Assembly: GCA_019509785.1 (NCBI GenBank)
Contig: JAEKLQ010000033.1
Location: forward strand, 1-64,000
Reading direction: 5' to 3'
Source of the DNA: Fibrobacterota bacterium
GTDB lineage: Bacteria > Fibrobacterota > Fibrobacteria > UBA11236
DNA: 64,000 nt
The notes under the pieces were generated by a model that ran no database searches, was not told where the DNA came from, and saw only the letters and a program-made list of their open reading frames with translations. Position numbers and translations under genes: made by a program. This document shows positions 35,474 to 43,324 of this stretch, one piece after another. Each line of letters opens with the position of its first letter. Positions within the stretch are counted from its first letter, which is position 1.

Positions 35474-36285
35474 GGCGCCCCCAGCCCGGACATGGCGGTC
35501 GCGTATTCCGCGTCCGACAGGGGCCAATAATGCCACTTAACCTGGCCTTCCATGAAACCGACGCCTTTGCCGCTCAGGGTGCGCGCCAGTACGATGCGCG
35601 GCCGGCTTCCCGCGCCCGTGGGATCCAGGCTGGCCCGCAAGGCGGCGGCATCATGCCCGTCGGCTTCGCGTACGTCCCAGCCGAAGGCCCGCCAGCGCGG
35701 GGCCAGCGGAGTAAGGTCGATGACTTCGCGAGTCGGGCCCATGGCCTGCTGGCCGTTCACGTCCACGATGGCGTCCAGGTTGCCGAGCTTATGATGCGCG
35801 GCGAACATCGCGGCTTCCCAGGTCGAGCCCTCGTTGAGCTCGGCATCGCTCAAGAGCACGCGCGCCCGCGTGCCCTGGCCTTTGAGGCGCATCGCCAGGG
35901 CTGCGCCGGCCCCCAGGGAAAGCCCTTGCCCCAGGGAACCCGAAGAGAAATCCACGCCGGGCAAATCCCTTTCCGGGTGCACCGGCAGCCTTCCGCCATC
36001 GGTGCAATAGGTCGACAGGGTATCGCGATCGATGCGACCGCGTAGGAACAGGCAGGCGTAAAGGGCCAGGGCGGCATGGCCCTTGGAAAGGACGAAGCGA
36101 TCGCGGGCGTTAGCGTCGGCGGGGGAGTCGAGGCTCCCGTCGAAAAGCGCGGCCAGGATGTCGGCCACCGACAGGGCGGAACCGATATGCCCTACCCCCG
36201 CGCGCTTCGCCTGTTCCAGCACGATACGGCGGATGGCTTGGCCGGTAACCTGCGGATGGAGGGGAGAAGGGGTCATGGATCGCAT
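35470..36285 (-). CDS. Transketolase, N-terminal subunit (split enzyme)
   Basis: 271 residues: the thiamine-diphosphate-binding half. GHIGSALSVADILAALF, VLSKGHAALALYA, SSGSLGQGLSLGAGAA and the TPP/metal motif SDAELNEGSTWEAAMFA with a following VDVNGQQ. The ATG at 36285 has GGGAAG before it; ATG at 36276 is an alternative. First gene of the two-subunit unit, divergent from the epimerase-GT2 fusion. Confidence 0.88.
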   Translation of the reverse strand: MRSMTPSPLHPQVTGQAIRRIVLEQAKRAGVGHIGSALSVADILAALFDGSLDSPADANARDRFVLSKGHAALALYACLFLRGRIDRDTLSTYCTDGGRLPVHPERDLPGVDFSSGSLGQGLSLGAGAALAMRLKGQGTRARVLLSDAELNEGSTWEAAMFAAHHKLGNLDAIVDVNGQQAMGPTREVIDLTPLAPRWRAFGWDVREADGHDAAALRASLDPTGAGSRPRIVLARTLSGKGVGFMEGQVKWHYWPLSDAEYATAMSGLGAP

Positions 36286-36387
36286 TCCGTCTTCCCATTC
36301 TACCCCCCGCGGCCCGCGGGGTCCAGGGCCAGGAGATGCGCCGGAGCGGGCCGGAATGTTACAATCTGCCGTGAAACGGGCGCGGCT

Positions 36388-37026
36388 ATGACGATGACGG
36401 ATGCATGGGCGGACCTGGACGCCGAATTCCAGGCCCAGGTGCGGGGATTGCAGGGGCCCATCCTGGTCCTCGGGGCCGGGGGGTTCGTGGGCTTCAATTT
36501 GTTCGAAGCCCTGCGCTCGCTGCGCCCGGACGTATTCGCCGCGACCCACCGCCTCAACGCCGGCTGGCGCTTGGCCCGGGCCGCCTTGCCCGCCTCCCGA
36601 CTGCTGGTCTGCGATCTCAATTACGCGCATTCGGTGCGGCACTTGGTCGAGACCTGCCGGCCGCGCACCGTTTTCAACCTGGCCGCGTACGGGGCCTATC
36701 CCCATCAGCAGGACGCCGAACTCATCTACCGCACCAATTTCCTTTCCACCCAGCATTTGCTCGAGGCCCTGCGGCCTTCCGGCTTCGACGCCTACGTGCA
36801 TGCGGGATCTTCTTCCGAGTACGGACTGCGCGCCGCGGCCCCCCGGGAAAGCGATGAGCGGCAAGATCCACGCCTTGCCCGTGGTCAACCTGCGCCTCTA
36901 TTCGGTGTATGGTCCTTGGGAAGAGCCCGAGCGCCTCATCCCGACCCTGGTGGAAAAGGCGCGCGAGGGCAAGCAGCCCCCCTTCGTCGCTCCCGGCATT
37001 TCGCGCGACTTCGTCTACGTGGGTGA
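36388..37026 (+). pseudogene. N-terminal part of a broken epimerase-glycosyltransferase fusion
   Basis: The first 155 or so residues are an extended SDR: ILVLGAGGFVGFNLFEAL, then VFNLAAYGAYPHQ, and VHAGSSSEYGLRAAAPRES. After about 36850 this frame turns to Arg/Pro-rich nonsense, while the SDR continues in the next frame (see 36854-38350). The catalytic Tyr-x-x-x-Lys segment, expected some 15-25 residues after SSSEYG, is in neither frame. So a stretch of perhaps 100-150 bases, not a multiple of three, is missing. This is a real decay event or an assembly error. Confidence 0.7.
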
Positions 37027-38350
37027 TGCCTTGCGGGCTTTCGCCGCCGCCGCCGCCCGCATGAAGCCGGCGCTGTACGGGGAATCCTTCAACATCGCCA
37101 CCGGCACCCGCACCACCATGGCCGATCTGGCGGCGCTGGCCCGCTCCGAATTCGCCGTACCCGAGGAGCCATCTTTCGGTTCCATGCCCAACCGCCGCTG
37201 GGACGTGGAGGATTGGTACGGCAATCCCGCCAAGGCCGCCGAGTGCCTGGGCTGGAAGGCCCAAGTCCCGTTGGCAAAGGGATTGCGGGCCACTTATGAC
37301 TGGCAGCGCGGCGTCGATTACGCCGGCCTCAAGGCCCTCAGCCGCAGCCAGGGAGAAGGCAAGGCCACGGAAATCTCGGCCATCATCGCTTGCTACAAGG
37401 ACGCGCGCGCCATTCCCGAGATGCATGCGCGCCTGGCCGCCGTGTTCGCGGAGCTGGCCTTCACCTACGAAATCATCTTCGTGAACGATTGCTCCCCGGA
37501 CGAAAGCCGCGAAGTGCTCCGTAAACTCTCGGTGGAGGACCCCAATGTGGTCGCGGTGGAGCATACGCGCAATTTCGGATCCCAATCGGCGTTCATGAGC
37601 GGGATGGGGGTGGCTTCCGGCAAGGCCATCGTCCTCCTCGACGGGGACCTCCAGGATCCTCCCGAGATCATCCCCGAGTTCATCGCCAAATGGCGCGAGG
37701 GCTACGACGTGGTCTACGGCAGCCGTATTAAGCGCGAGGCGCCTTGGCTCTTGAACCTCGCCTACAAAGGCTTCTACCGGATCTTCCGTCGCATGTCCTA
37801 TATCCAAGTGCCCATCGATGCGGGCGATTTCTCGCTCATGGATCGCAAGGTGGTGGAGGAACTGCTGTCCCTGCCCGAGAAGGATCGCTTCCTACGGGGC
37901 TTGCGCGCCTGGGTGGGATTCCGCCAGATCGGCGTGCCCTATCTGCGGCCCGAACGCAAGTACGGAACCAGCACCAATAGCCTCCTGAAAAACGTCGCTT
38001 GGGCCAAGAAGGGAATCTTCTCCTTCACCTACAAGCCCTTGGAAGTGATGGGCTACGTCGGCGTGGCGCTTTTCTTCCTTTCCCTGTTCGGGATCGTATG
38101 GCAGGTCATCGACCGTCTCCGTCATCCCCTCATACCCTGGGGAGTCAGCACCATCATCAGCATCACCTTGTTCCTGGGAGGCATGCAGTTGCTTTGCATG
38201 GCCGTACTGGGGGAATACATCGCAAAGATTTTCGAGGAAGCGAAGGGGCGCCCGCTTTACATCCGCCATTCGCTTACGCATGCGGGCGTGGAATACCAGG
38301 GTCGTCAGCGCATCGGAGATTTCTTGGCCAACCGCCGCAACGGCGTCTGA
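36854..38350 (+). CDS. Epimerase C-terminal part fused to a GT2 polyprenyl-phosphate glycosyltransferase
   Basis: 498 residues from the first ATG in this frame. Residues 1-155 are the C-terminal half of the SDR begun at 36388 (LPVVNLRLYSVYGPWEEP, then RDFVYVGDALRAF). A continuous linker leads to a complete GT2 domain (ISAIIACYKDARAIPEMH, IIFVNDCSPDES, VEHTRNFGSQSAF, LLDGDLQDPPEIIPEF) with two C-terminal helices and GEYIAKIFEEAKGRP, the ArnC/GtrB type. The fusion itself is in one frame and looks genuine. The GT2 half may still be made from this start or from a start near 37370. Confidence 0.7.
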   Translation: MSGKIHALPVVNLRLYSVYGPWEEPERLIPTLVEKAREGKQPPFVAPGISRDFVYVGDALRAFAAAAARMKPALYGESFNIATGTRTTMADLAALARSEFAVPEEPSFGSMPNRRWDVEDWYGNPAKAAECLGWKAQVPLAKGLRATYDWQRGVDYAGLKALSRSQGEGKATEISAIIACYKDARAIPEMHARLAAVFAELAFTYEIIFVNDCSPDESREVLRKLSVEDPNVVAVEHTRNFGSQSAFMSGMGVASGKAIVLLDGDLQDPPEIIPEFIAKWREGYDVVYGSRIKREAPWLLNLAYKGFYRIFRRMSYIQVPIDAGDFSLMDRKVVEELLSLPEKDRFLRGLRAWVGFRQIGVPYLRPERKYGTSTNSLLKNVAWAKKGIFSFTYKPLEVMGYVGVALFFLSLFGIVWQVIDRLRHPLIPWGVSTIISITLFLGGMQLLCMAVLGEYIAKIFEEAKGRPLYIRHSLTHAGVEYQGRQRIGDFLANRRNGV

Positions 38351-38405
38351 GCTCCGCCCCAAGCCGAATTCGCTACGAGGGCCAGGCCCTCCCAGTCGGA
38401 AATCC

Positions 38406-39158
38406 TCACAACCAAAAATGGTGTACGATTTCGCGCTGCTTCACCAGGTAGCCATGGCGCTCGTAAAGAGCGCAGGCCGCAAGGTTCGCGCCTTGGGTGA
38501 CGACGCTGGCGCGCGCGCAGCCCCGCGCGCGGAACCATTCCCCTGACGCGCGCATCAGCTCGGAGCCCAGGCCCCGGCCTTCCATGCCTGGCGCCACCGC
38601 GATGAGCCCGATGGAGCCTTCCCCGTCCCGGGCCGTAAGGGTAACGACGCTGACCGGATCCGCCACGCCGGGCAAAACCAATACGGCATCGGCGCGTTCT
38701 CCGGTCAGGGACTTGCGCATCCATTCGCGATACAGGGCGCGAAAGCCCTCGGCCGGGAAATGGGGATCGGTTTTGAATCGGGAATATTTCCCGGCGTGTA
38801 TCGCCAGGTCCTCCAGGACCCGATCCCAACCCCGCCCCGTCGCATCCACCGCGCGCCCCGGAGCAGCCGAACCGATGGAAACGGCAGGGGTGGATGCCGC
38901 CGGCAGCGGATCCGCTAGGTACCTGACGCGCTCATCGACCCGCATCCCGCCCAGGGCAGAGGCCGCCGCCAAGCCTTCCTTATCCTCCGGAAGCGTATTC
39001 CAGTATGCGAGGCGGACGCCGCCGGATCGCAATGACTCCACGGCTTTCCCCAATGCCCCGGCGGGCAAGCCCGGGCGTAAGCGCGCGGTCGGGAAGCCGA
39101 AGCAGGCGGTGTCCCAGGGAAGCGCTTCCCAGTCCGGGAGCGGAGTCGCGGCCGTCAT
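38406..39158 (-). CDS. GNAT acetyltransferase, WecD/RffC-like
   Basis: 250 residues. The N-terminal LPWDTACFGFPTARL is typical of WecD-type N-acetyltransferases acting on dTDP-4-amino-4,6-dideoxygalactose. The GNAT core is GSIGLIAVAPGMEGRGLGSELM (acetyl-CoA loop) and the end is LAACALYERHGYLVKQREIVHHFWL-like. With wecE in the same region, acetylation of the WecE product is a reasonable role. It starts four bases after the upstream methyltransferase stop, so they share a transcript. Confidence 0.75.
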   Translation of the reverse strand: MTAATPLPDWEALPWDTACFGFPTARLRPGLPAGALGKAVESLRSGGVRLAYWNTLPEDKEGLAAASALGGMRVDERVRYLADPLPAASTPAVSIGSAAPGRAVDATGRGWDRVLEDLAIHAGKYSRFKTDPHFPAEGFRALYREWMRKSLTGERADAVLVLPGVADPVSVVTLTARDGEGSIGLIAVAPGMEGRGLGSELMRASGEWFRARGCARASVVTQGANLAACALYERHGYLVKQREIVHHFWL

Positions 39159-39161
39159 CCT

Positions 39162-39794
39162 TCAGGCCTTGGCAACCAGAACGACCGCGTCCGAAGGGAT
39201 GCGGAGGGTATCGCGGAGGACGTGGACTTCCAGGTCCGGGAAAATCCCGCGCCCAAGGCCGGCATACCCTTCGGGCGTGCGGACGTTGCGGCCGCGATCA
39301 CGGGAGACTACGTAACGGGCGAGTTTCCCTTGGCCGGCCACGAAGGCGGGATCGATGGTGGCCAAACGCCCGCCCGGCTTGAGCGACTGCCGGGCGCAAT
39401 CGAAGACGCGCGCGGCTTCGGCGTCGTCCAAGTGGTGAAGCACTCCGAAGGCGATGGCGAAATCGAACTTCCCTTCGCCTTCGAGGCCTTGCGCCGCCCC
39501 ATGCGCATCGACCCTGGCGCAGGTAAACCGGCCGCGCTCCCCATAACGCGCGCGCGCGGCTGCGATGTAATCCTCGCTGAAATCGAATCCCAGGTAACCG
39601 CAACCGTCGGGGAGGTAGGAGAGCATGTTCCCGGTACCGCAGCCGATGTCCAGGACGCGGGCGCCGGGGGAAGGGCGCAGGAACTCGTTTACGAAACGGC
39701 GACGGAGGGCGACGCCGCCGACCAGGTCTTGGAAGAAATCGTAGAACCAGGGCCAGGTCAGCAGCCGGCGGAGTCCGGTATCGTTCTGGGCCAT
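39162..39794 (-). CDS. Class I SAM-dependent methyltransferase
   Basis: 210 residues. Motif I is RVLDIGCGTGNML (46-58), with LGFDFSEDYI and FGVLHHLDDAEAARVF following. The C-terminal part is short (RGIFPDLEVHVLRDTLRI). The start at 39794 has no ribosome site but a good promoter spaced for a leaderless message. First gene of a pair with the WecD-like acetyltransferase. The substrate is unknown; a sugar or lipid is likely from context. Confidence 0.8.
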   Translation of the reverse strand: MAQNDTGLRRLLTWPWFYDFFQDLVGGVALRRRFVNEFLRPSPGARVLDIGCGTGNMLSYLPDGCGYLGFDFSEDYIAAARARYGERGRFTCARVDAHGAAQGLEGEGKFDFAIAFGVLHHLDDAEAARVFDCARQSLKPGGRLATIDPAFVAGQGKLARYVVSRDRGRNVRTPEGYAGLGRGIFPDLEVHVLRDTLRIPSDAVVLVAKA

Positions 39795-39800
39795 GCCGGA

Positions 39801-39829
39801 ATTGTACCGCCTTGGCGGATGGGGCTCAA
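39801..39829 (-). promoter_or_regulatory. Promoter of the methyltransferase-GNAT pair, leaderless spacing
   Basis: TTGAGC (39824-39829), a 17-base spacer, TACAAT (39801-39806), then exactly six bases to the ATG. Confidence 0.55.
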
Positions 39830-39849
39830 CCTCGATCGGGTTGTGGCCT

Positions 39850-40863
39850 TTAAACCGTGGTGAGCCAGCCGAACTTGTCGGCAGCTTCACCGTATTGGAT
39901 CGCCTGCAAGGCCTTATAAAGCCGGGTCAGGGTCTCCCCCGCCTTGCCTTTTTCGCCGAAGGTGAACTTCTTATCGCGGTATTGGATCGAATACACGGGA
40001 GTGATCACCGCGGCCGTGCCGCAGGCGCCCACTTCCTTGAATTGTTCCAGCCCCGACAAGCGGATGGGTCCGCGCACCACCCGGAGACCCATGTCTTTCG
40101 CCAGCATCTGCAACGACTCGTTGGTGATGCTTTCCAGGATGGACGGCGATTCCGGGGTCTTGAATTGCCCGTCCGGGGTGATGCCGATGAAGTTGGAGGT
40201 CCCGAACTCGTCCACGTACAGGTTCTCGCGGGGATCGGCGAAAAGCACGATGGGATATCCCATCTTCTTGGCCACGATGCCGGGCTTGAGGCTGGCCGCG
40301 TAATTGCCGGCGCATTTGGCCCGACCGGTCCCTTTGGGGGCGGCGCGATCGTAATCCTCCGTCACCAGCGCTTCCACGGGTGCGAAGCCATCCTTATAAT
40401 AAGGGCCCACCGGCGTCACCAGCACGATGAAGGAAAAGGTCGAAGAGGGCTTGATGCCTACCGTCGGCTCGGTGCCGATCAAAAGCGGGCGCAGATACAT
40501 GCTGGCGCCGGTGCCGTGCGGAGGCAAGAAGTCACGATTCCGATCCACGGCCATGCGGCAGGCCTCGATGAAGAGCTCCGTCGAAGGCGCTTCCATGCAC
40601 AAGCGATCGGCGGATGCGTGCATGCGCTCGGCGTTGCGCTCGGGACGGAACATCACGGCTTTGCCCGCCTGGGTGGTGAAGGCCTTGAGCCCCTCGAAAA
40701 CGGCTTGGCCGTAATGCAGGCAATTGGCGGCGACGTGCATGGGCAAGTAAGGTTCCCGCTTGAACTCCAAGGGGCCCCACTTCCCGTCCTTGAAATCGGC
40801 TTGCGCGTGCCCGTTGGTCGGTAGGTAGGCGAATCCTAGGTTTTTCCAGTCAAGTGATGGCAT
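39850..40863 (-). CDS. ilvE: Branched-chain amino-acid aminotransferase
   Basis: 337 residues, class IV PLP fold. It transfers the amino group between glutamate and the keto acids of Ile, Leu and Val. HYGQAVFEGLKAF and FRPERNAERMHASADRL are family landmarks; Lys183 in GRAKCAGNYAAS is the PLP lysine; EVGACGTAAVITPV binds the cofactor. AGGAG lies six bases before the ATG. Located between glycan genes, near leuB but not in one operon with it. Confidence 0.93.
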   Translation of the reverse strand: MPSLDWKNLGFAYLPTNGHAQADFKDGKWGPLEFKREPYLPMHVAANCLHYGQAVFEGLKAFTTQAGKAVMFRPERNAERMHASADRLCMEAPSTELFIEACRMAVDRNRDFLPPHGTGASMYLRPLLIGTEPTVGIKPSSTFSFIVLVTPVGPYYKDGFAPVEALVTEDYDRAAPKGTGRAKCAGNYAASLKPGIVAKKMGYPIVLFADPRENLYVDEFGTSNFIGITPDGQFKTPESPSILESITNESLQMLAKDMGLRVVRGPIRLSGLEQFKEVGACGTAAVITPVYSIQYRDKKFTFGEKGKAGETLTRLYKALQAIQYGEAADKFGWLTTV

Positions 40864-40882
40864 GGGCGGCTCCTGATTTTAC

Positions 40883-40920
40883 CAAGATAATAAGAGCCCC
40901 CGCGGGAATGGAGGCTCTTA
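40883..40920 (-). terminator. Terminator between the ChbG-type gene and ilvE
   Basis: A perfect 8-bp stem TAAGAGCC/GGCTCTTA (40891-40898 and 40913-40920) with a GC-rich loop, followed on the minus strand by TTATCTTGG. It lies 15 bases past the deacetylase stop and 27 bases before ilvE. Confidence 0.55.
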
Positions 40921-40935
40921 ATCGATGATTCGGCT

Positions 40936-41706
40936 TCATGGCGCCATGCGAGCGCCGAAGAATTCGGCCAGCTTCCGCAATTCTTCCGGTTCGCGGGCCT
41001 GCCCTGGCGCCAGGCCGACGCCGGGCGGGGCCCCCTCCGGCATTTCCGATACGGCCGGATGGACCATCAGCTCGAAACGCCGCTGCGGTTCGGCCAGCAC
41101 CCGCTCCAATCCGAGGCGGTTCGCCTCCAAGGTGAAGGCGGTGCTGGTGAAGAATCCCAGGAAGGCGGGAGGCCTGCGGACCGCCCGCATGCGCGCCAGG
41201 GCTTGCAGCCCGGCCCCGAAGGGGAAGCGATAAACCATCGCGCGGCGCAAGCCCTCGTAGGGCACGCGCAGGCGGGGCACGTTGAATTCGCGTTGCAGGG
41301 AAAGGGCGATCCCCCAAAGGCCGGGCAGGACATGCAGATGCTGATGGCTGTCGAGATGATCGGGGTCCCTGCCGATGCGCCGCCGCAACTCCGCCACCTG
41401 GGCCCGCCACGACGATCGCAGGCCCGGCAGGGGAAACTTCCCGGTTACGTAGCGGGAGAGGAAATCGCGGAAATGACCGGGATGCTCGCGTAGTCCCGGC
41501 CCCGTCACGGCCAGATGGGCGCCCACCTTGACCGACGGGTGCCGCCGCAGCATCGCGCGCAAGAGTCCCTCGTGGAACGGATCGGTAAATGGATACACCG
41601 AGAAGGAGTTGATCAGGCCCTCGTCCAAGCATAGGGCGATGGCCATGGAAACCCGGGCGTCCAGCCCGAAGTCGTCGGCGTTGATGATGAGGTTGGCGGG
41701 AATCAC
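40936..41706 (-). CDS. YdjC/ChbG family carbohydrate deacetylase
   Basis: 256 residues from a GTG start that overlaps the upstream methyltransferase stop. The metal site is visible as NADDFG (9-14) and LDSHQHLHVLP, with VKVGAHLAV between them. The family removes N-acetyl groups from chitooligosaccharides or other amino-sugar glycans using a divalent metal. Here it probably deacetylates a glycan intermediate, given the neighbouring methyltransferases and membrane protein. Confidence 0.85.
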   Translation of the reverse strand: MIPANLIINADDFGLDARVSMAIALCLDEGLINSFSVYPFTDPFHEGLLRAMLRRHPSVKVGAHLAVTGPGLREHPGHFRDFLSRYVTGKFPLPGLRSSWRAQVAELRRRIGRDPDHLDSHQHLHVLPGLWGIALSLQREFNVPRLRVPYEGLRRAMVYRFPFGAGLQALARMRAVRRPPAFLGFFTSTAFTLEANRLGLERVLAEPQRRFELMVHPAVSEMPEGAPPGVGLAPGQAREPEELRKLAEFFGARMAP

Positions 41707-42458
41707 GTGGCCGCCTTGGCGAGAATGGCTTCCACGCCGGTGCAGGCCAGCTCGTCGATCCAGGGAAGGGCGGGAAAGCCTACCGCCGGCAATCCGAACT
41801 TCAAGCGGAAATCCGGGCGGATGAGATAGCGATGGAAACGCTCCAGGCGCAGGCCCGCTGCGGGAAGCATTCGCCGGAACCCGCCTATCGTCAGCCGCGT
41901 TCGCAGCACGCTTTCCATATCCTCGGCCAAGGCCCGGTTCGATTTATAACTATTCCCTTCCAGGCGCAAGGCGCGCCGGAACCAGGCTTCGGGAAGCGCC
42001 TGGAGCCAGGGCACGTTGGCGAAGAACCCGGCGCCGTTATGCTGATGCCCGCCGAAGGGCGACCAGAAGGGCGCGAAGCTCGCGAAGATGATCCCTCCCG
42101 GAGCCAAGAGCGAAGCCGCCTTCAGGAGGGCGTCCGCCGCATGGGGCATATGCTCCAGCACGTCGCGCAGCACGATGAGATCGAAACCCCCGTCCGCGAC
42201 CGAAAAGAAATCCCGCGCTTCCAGGACCACGCCGGCGGGCGCTTCGGCTTTCCCGCGCGCGATCATTTCCGCATCCAGATCGAGGCCCAGGGCCCGCCCC
42301 AACGGGTAGATTTCCGCCAGAGCGGCCAGGACGCCGCCGTAACCGCAGCCCACGTCCAACACCGCCTTGCCGGCCGGCCCGAATCCCTGGCGCGCCAAGG
42401 CCGGGATGAGCCCGATCCGGCACAGCTTTTTTTCGTAGGCGAAATAGTCCGTAACCAA
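41703..42458 (-). CDS. Class I SAM-dependent methyltransferase
   Basis: 251 residues from a TTG start chosen because it follows the upstream stop by four bases; an ATG at 42671 would overlap the neighbour by 200 bases. Motif I is AVLDVGCGYGGVLAAL (32-47), then LGLDLDAEMIARGKAEA and LRDVLEHMPHAADALL. The second half is basic and aromatic (WFRRALRLEGNSYKSN), as in lipid- or glycan-modifying methyltransferases. No ribosome site is obvious; coupling to the upstream gene is likely. Confidence 0.75.
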   Translation of the reverse strand: MVTDYFAYEKKLCRIGLIPALARQGFGPAGKAVLDVGCGYGGVLAALAEIYPLGRALGLDLDAEMIARGKAEAPAGVVLEARDFFSVADGGFDLIVLRDVLEHMPHAADALLKAASLLAPGGIIFASFAPFWSPFGGHQHNGAGFFANVPWLQALPEAWFRRALRLEGNSYKSNRALAEDMESVLRTRLTIGGFRRMLPAAGLRLERFHRYLIRPDFRLKFGLPAVGFPALPWIDELACTGVEAILAKAAT

Positions 42459-42462
42459 GGCG

Positions 42463-43188
42463 TTACCGGGTGAAGCGAAGAAGGGAAGAAGGATTGAACG
42501 TACCGAGGGGATCGATGGCGCAACGGAATCCGCGTTCGCGGGCGAAGGCGGCGTATTCCGGGAAAGGCCGCATGCCGTTGAGCGCGCCGGAATCGCGCGT
42601 GCGCCGCAGGACCCGCACCATGAGCCACTCTTCCGCCACCGCGCGGAAGCCCGAAAAGCCCTTGGCCTCATCCAAGCTCTTGACCAGGATGACGCTGTCG
42701 GCGCCGGGAGCCAAGCGGTCCATGGCCCAGGCCAGCATCCGCAGCTGCAATTCCCATGGCATCAGGTAAATGACGTCCAGGAACAGGATATTGCCGAAGC
42801 GCTCCGGCAGGCCGGCTACCTCGCGGGCATCGCCCGGGAAGAAAGCCGGCTGATCAACTGACGATGGCTCGATGGATGCCCGGCCCGTAGACGCTCGGTC
42901 GAAGGACGGTCCGTTCGCATGCGCGGCATCCAGGCTGGCGCGCGCCGCCGCGATCTTGCGCTCGTCGATGTCCGTTCCGTAATACTTCAAACTCGATCCC
43001 GTCTCCCGCAGGAACCAGGCCAAATGCCCGAATCCGCAGCCCACGTCCAGGAGGTTGTCCGGCCCGGTCAGATGCTTCAGGAGTTTATCGTAAGGGCAAA
43101 GGTGCAGACGGCCGCGCAAATGCCAACGCTGGAAAGAGGAAGCCCGCGGATAGCGGGTAACGATGCGGTCGGCCAGGGCGGGATCCAC
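42463..43188 (-). CDS. Class I SAM-dependent methyltransferase
   Basis: 241 residues from a GTG start. Motif I is NLLDVGCGFGHLAWFL (45-60) and YGTDIDERKIAAAR follows. A 25-residue Ser/Ala-rich insertion lies between strands 2 and 4. Leads a leftward operon with a second methyltransferase and the deacetylase. Upstream is an AT-rich palindromic region resembling a Fur-family operator. Confidence 0.75.
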   Translation of the reverse strand: MDPALADRIVTRYPRASSFQRWHLRGRLHLCPYDKLLKHLTGPDNLLDVGCGFGHLAWFLRETGSSLKYYGTDIDERKIAAARASLDAAHANGPSFDRASTGRASIEPSSVDQPAFFPGDAREVAGLPERFGNILFLDVIYLMPWELQLRMLAWAMDRLAPGADSVILVKSLDEAKGFSGFRAVAEEWLMVRVLRRTRDSGALNGMRPFPEYAAFARERGFRCAIDPLGTFNPSSLLRFTR

Positions 43189-43292
43189 GCCTCATCCTAT
43201 CATTCCGGGCGGGAACGCTTCAATACGGGGATGCCGATGAGCCGTAGCGAGACCCCCAGGGAGCATGCCATTCCTAGCTGCCCTACACACTG

Positions 43293-43324
43293 TATAGACA
43301 ATCATTGTCAATACAAAGTCTATA
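43293..43324 (-). promoter_or_regulatory. Nested palindromes resembling a Fur-family operator
   Basis: The core GACAATCATTGTC (43297-43309) is a perfect 6-1-6 repeat, within one base of a 7-1-7 Fur-like box. It lies inside a wider perfect repeat TATAGAC/GTCTATA (43293-43299 and 43318-43324). On the minus strand TATACA (43291-43296) could be the -10 for the methyltransferase operon. The island is AT-rich in a GC-rich neighbourhood. Confidence 0.45.
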
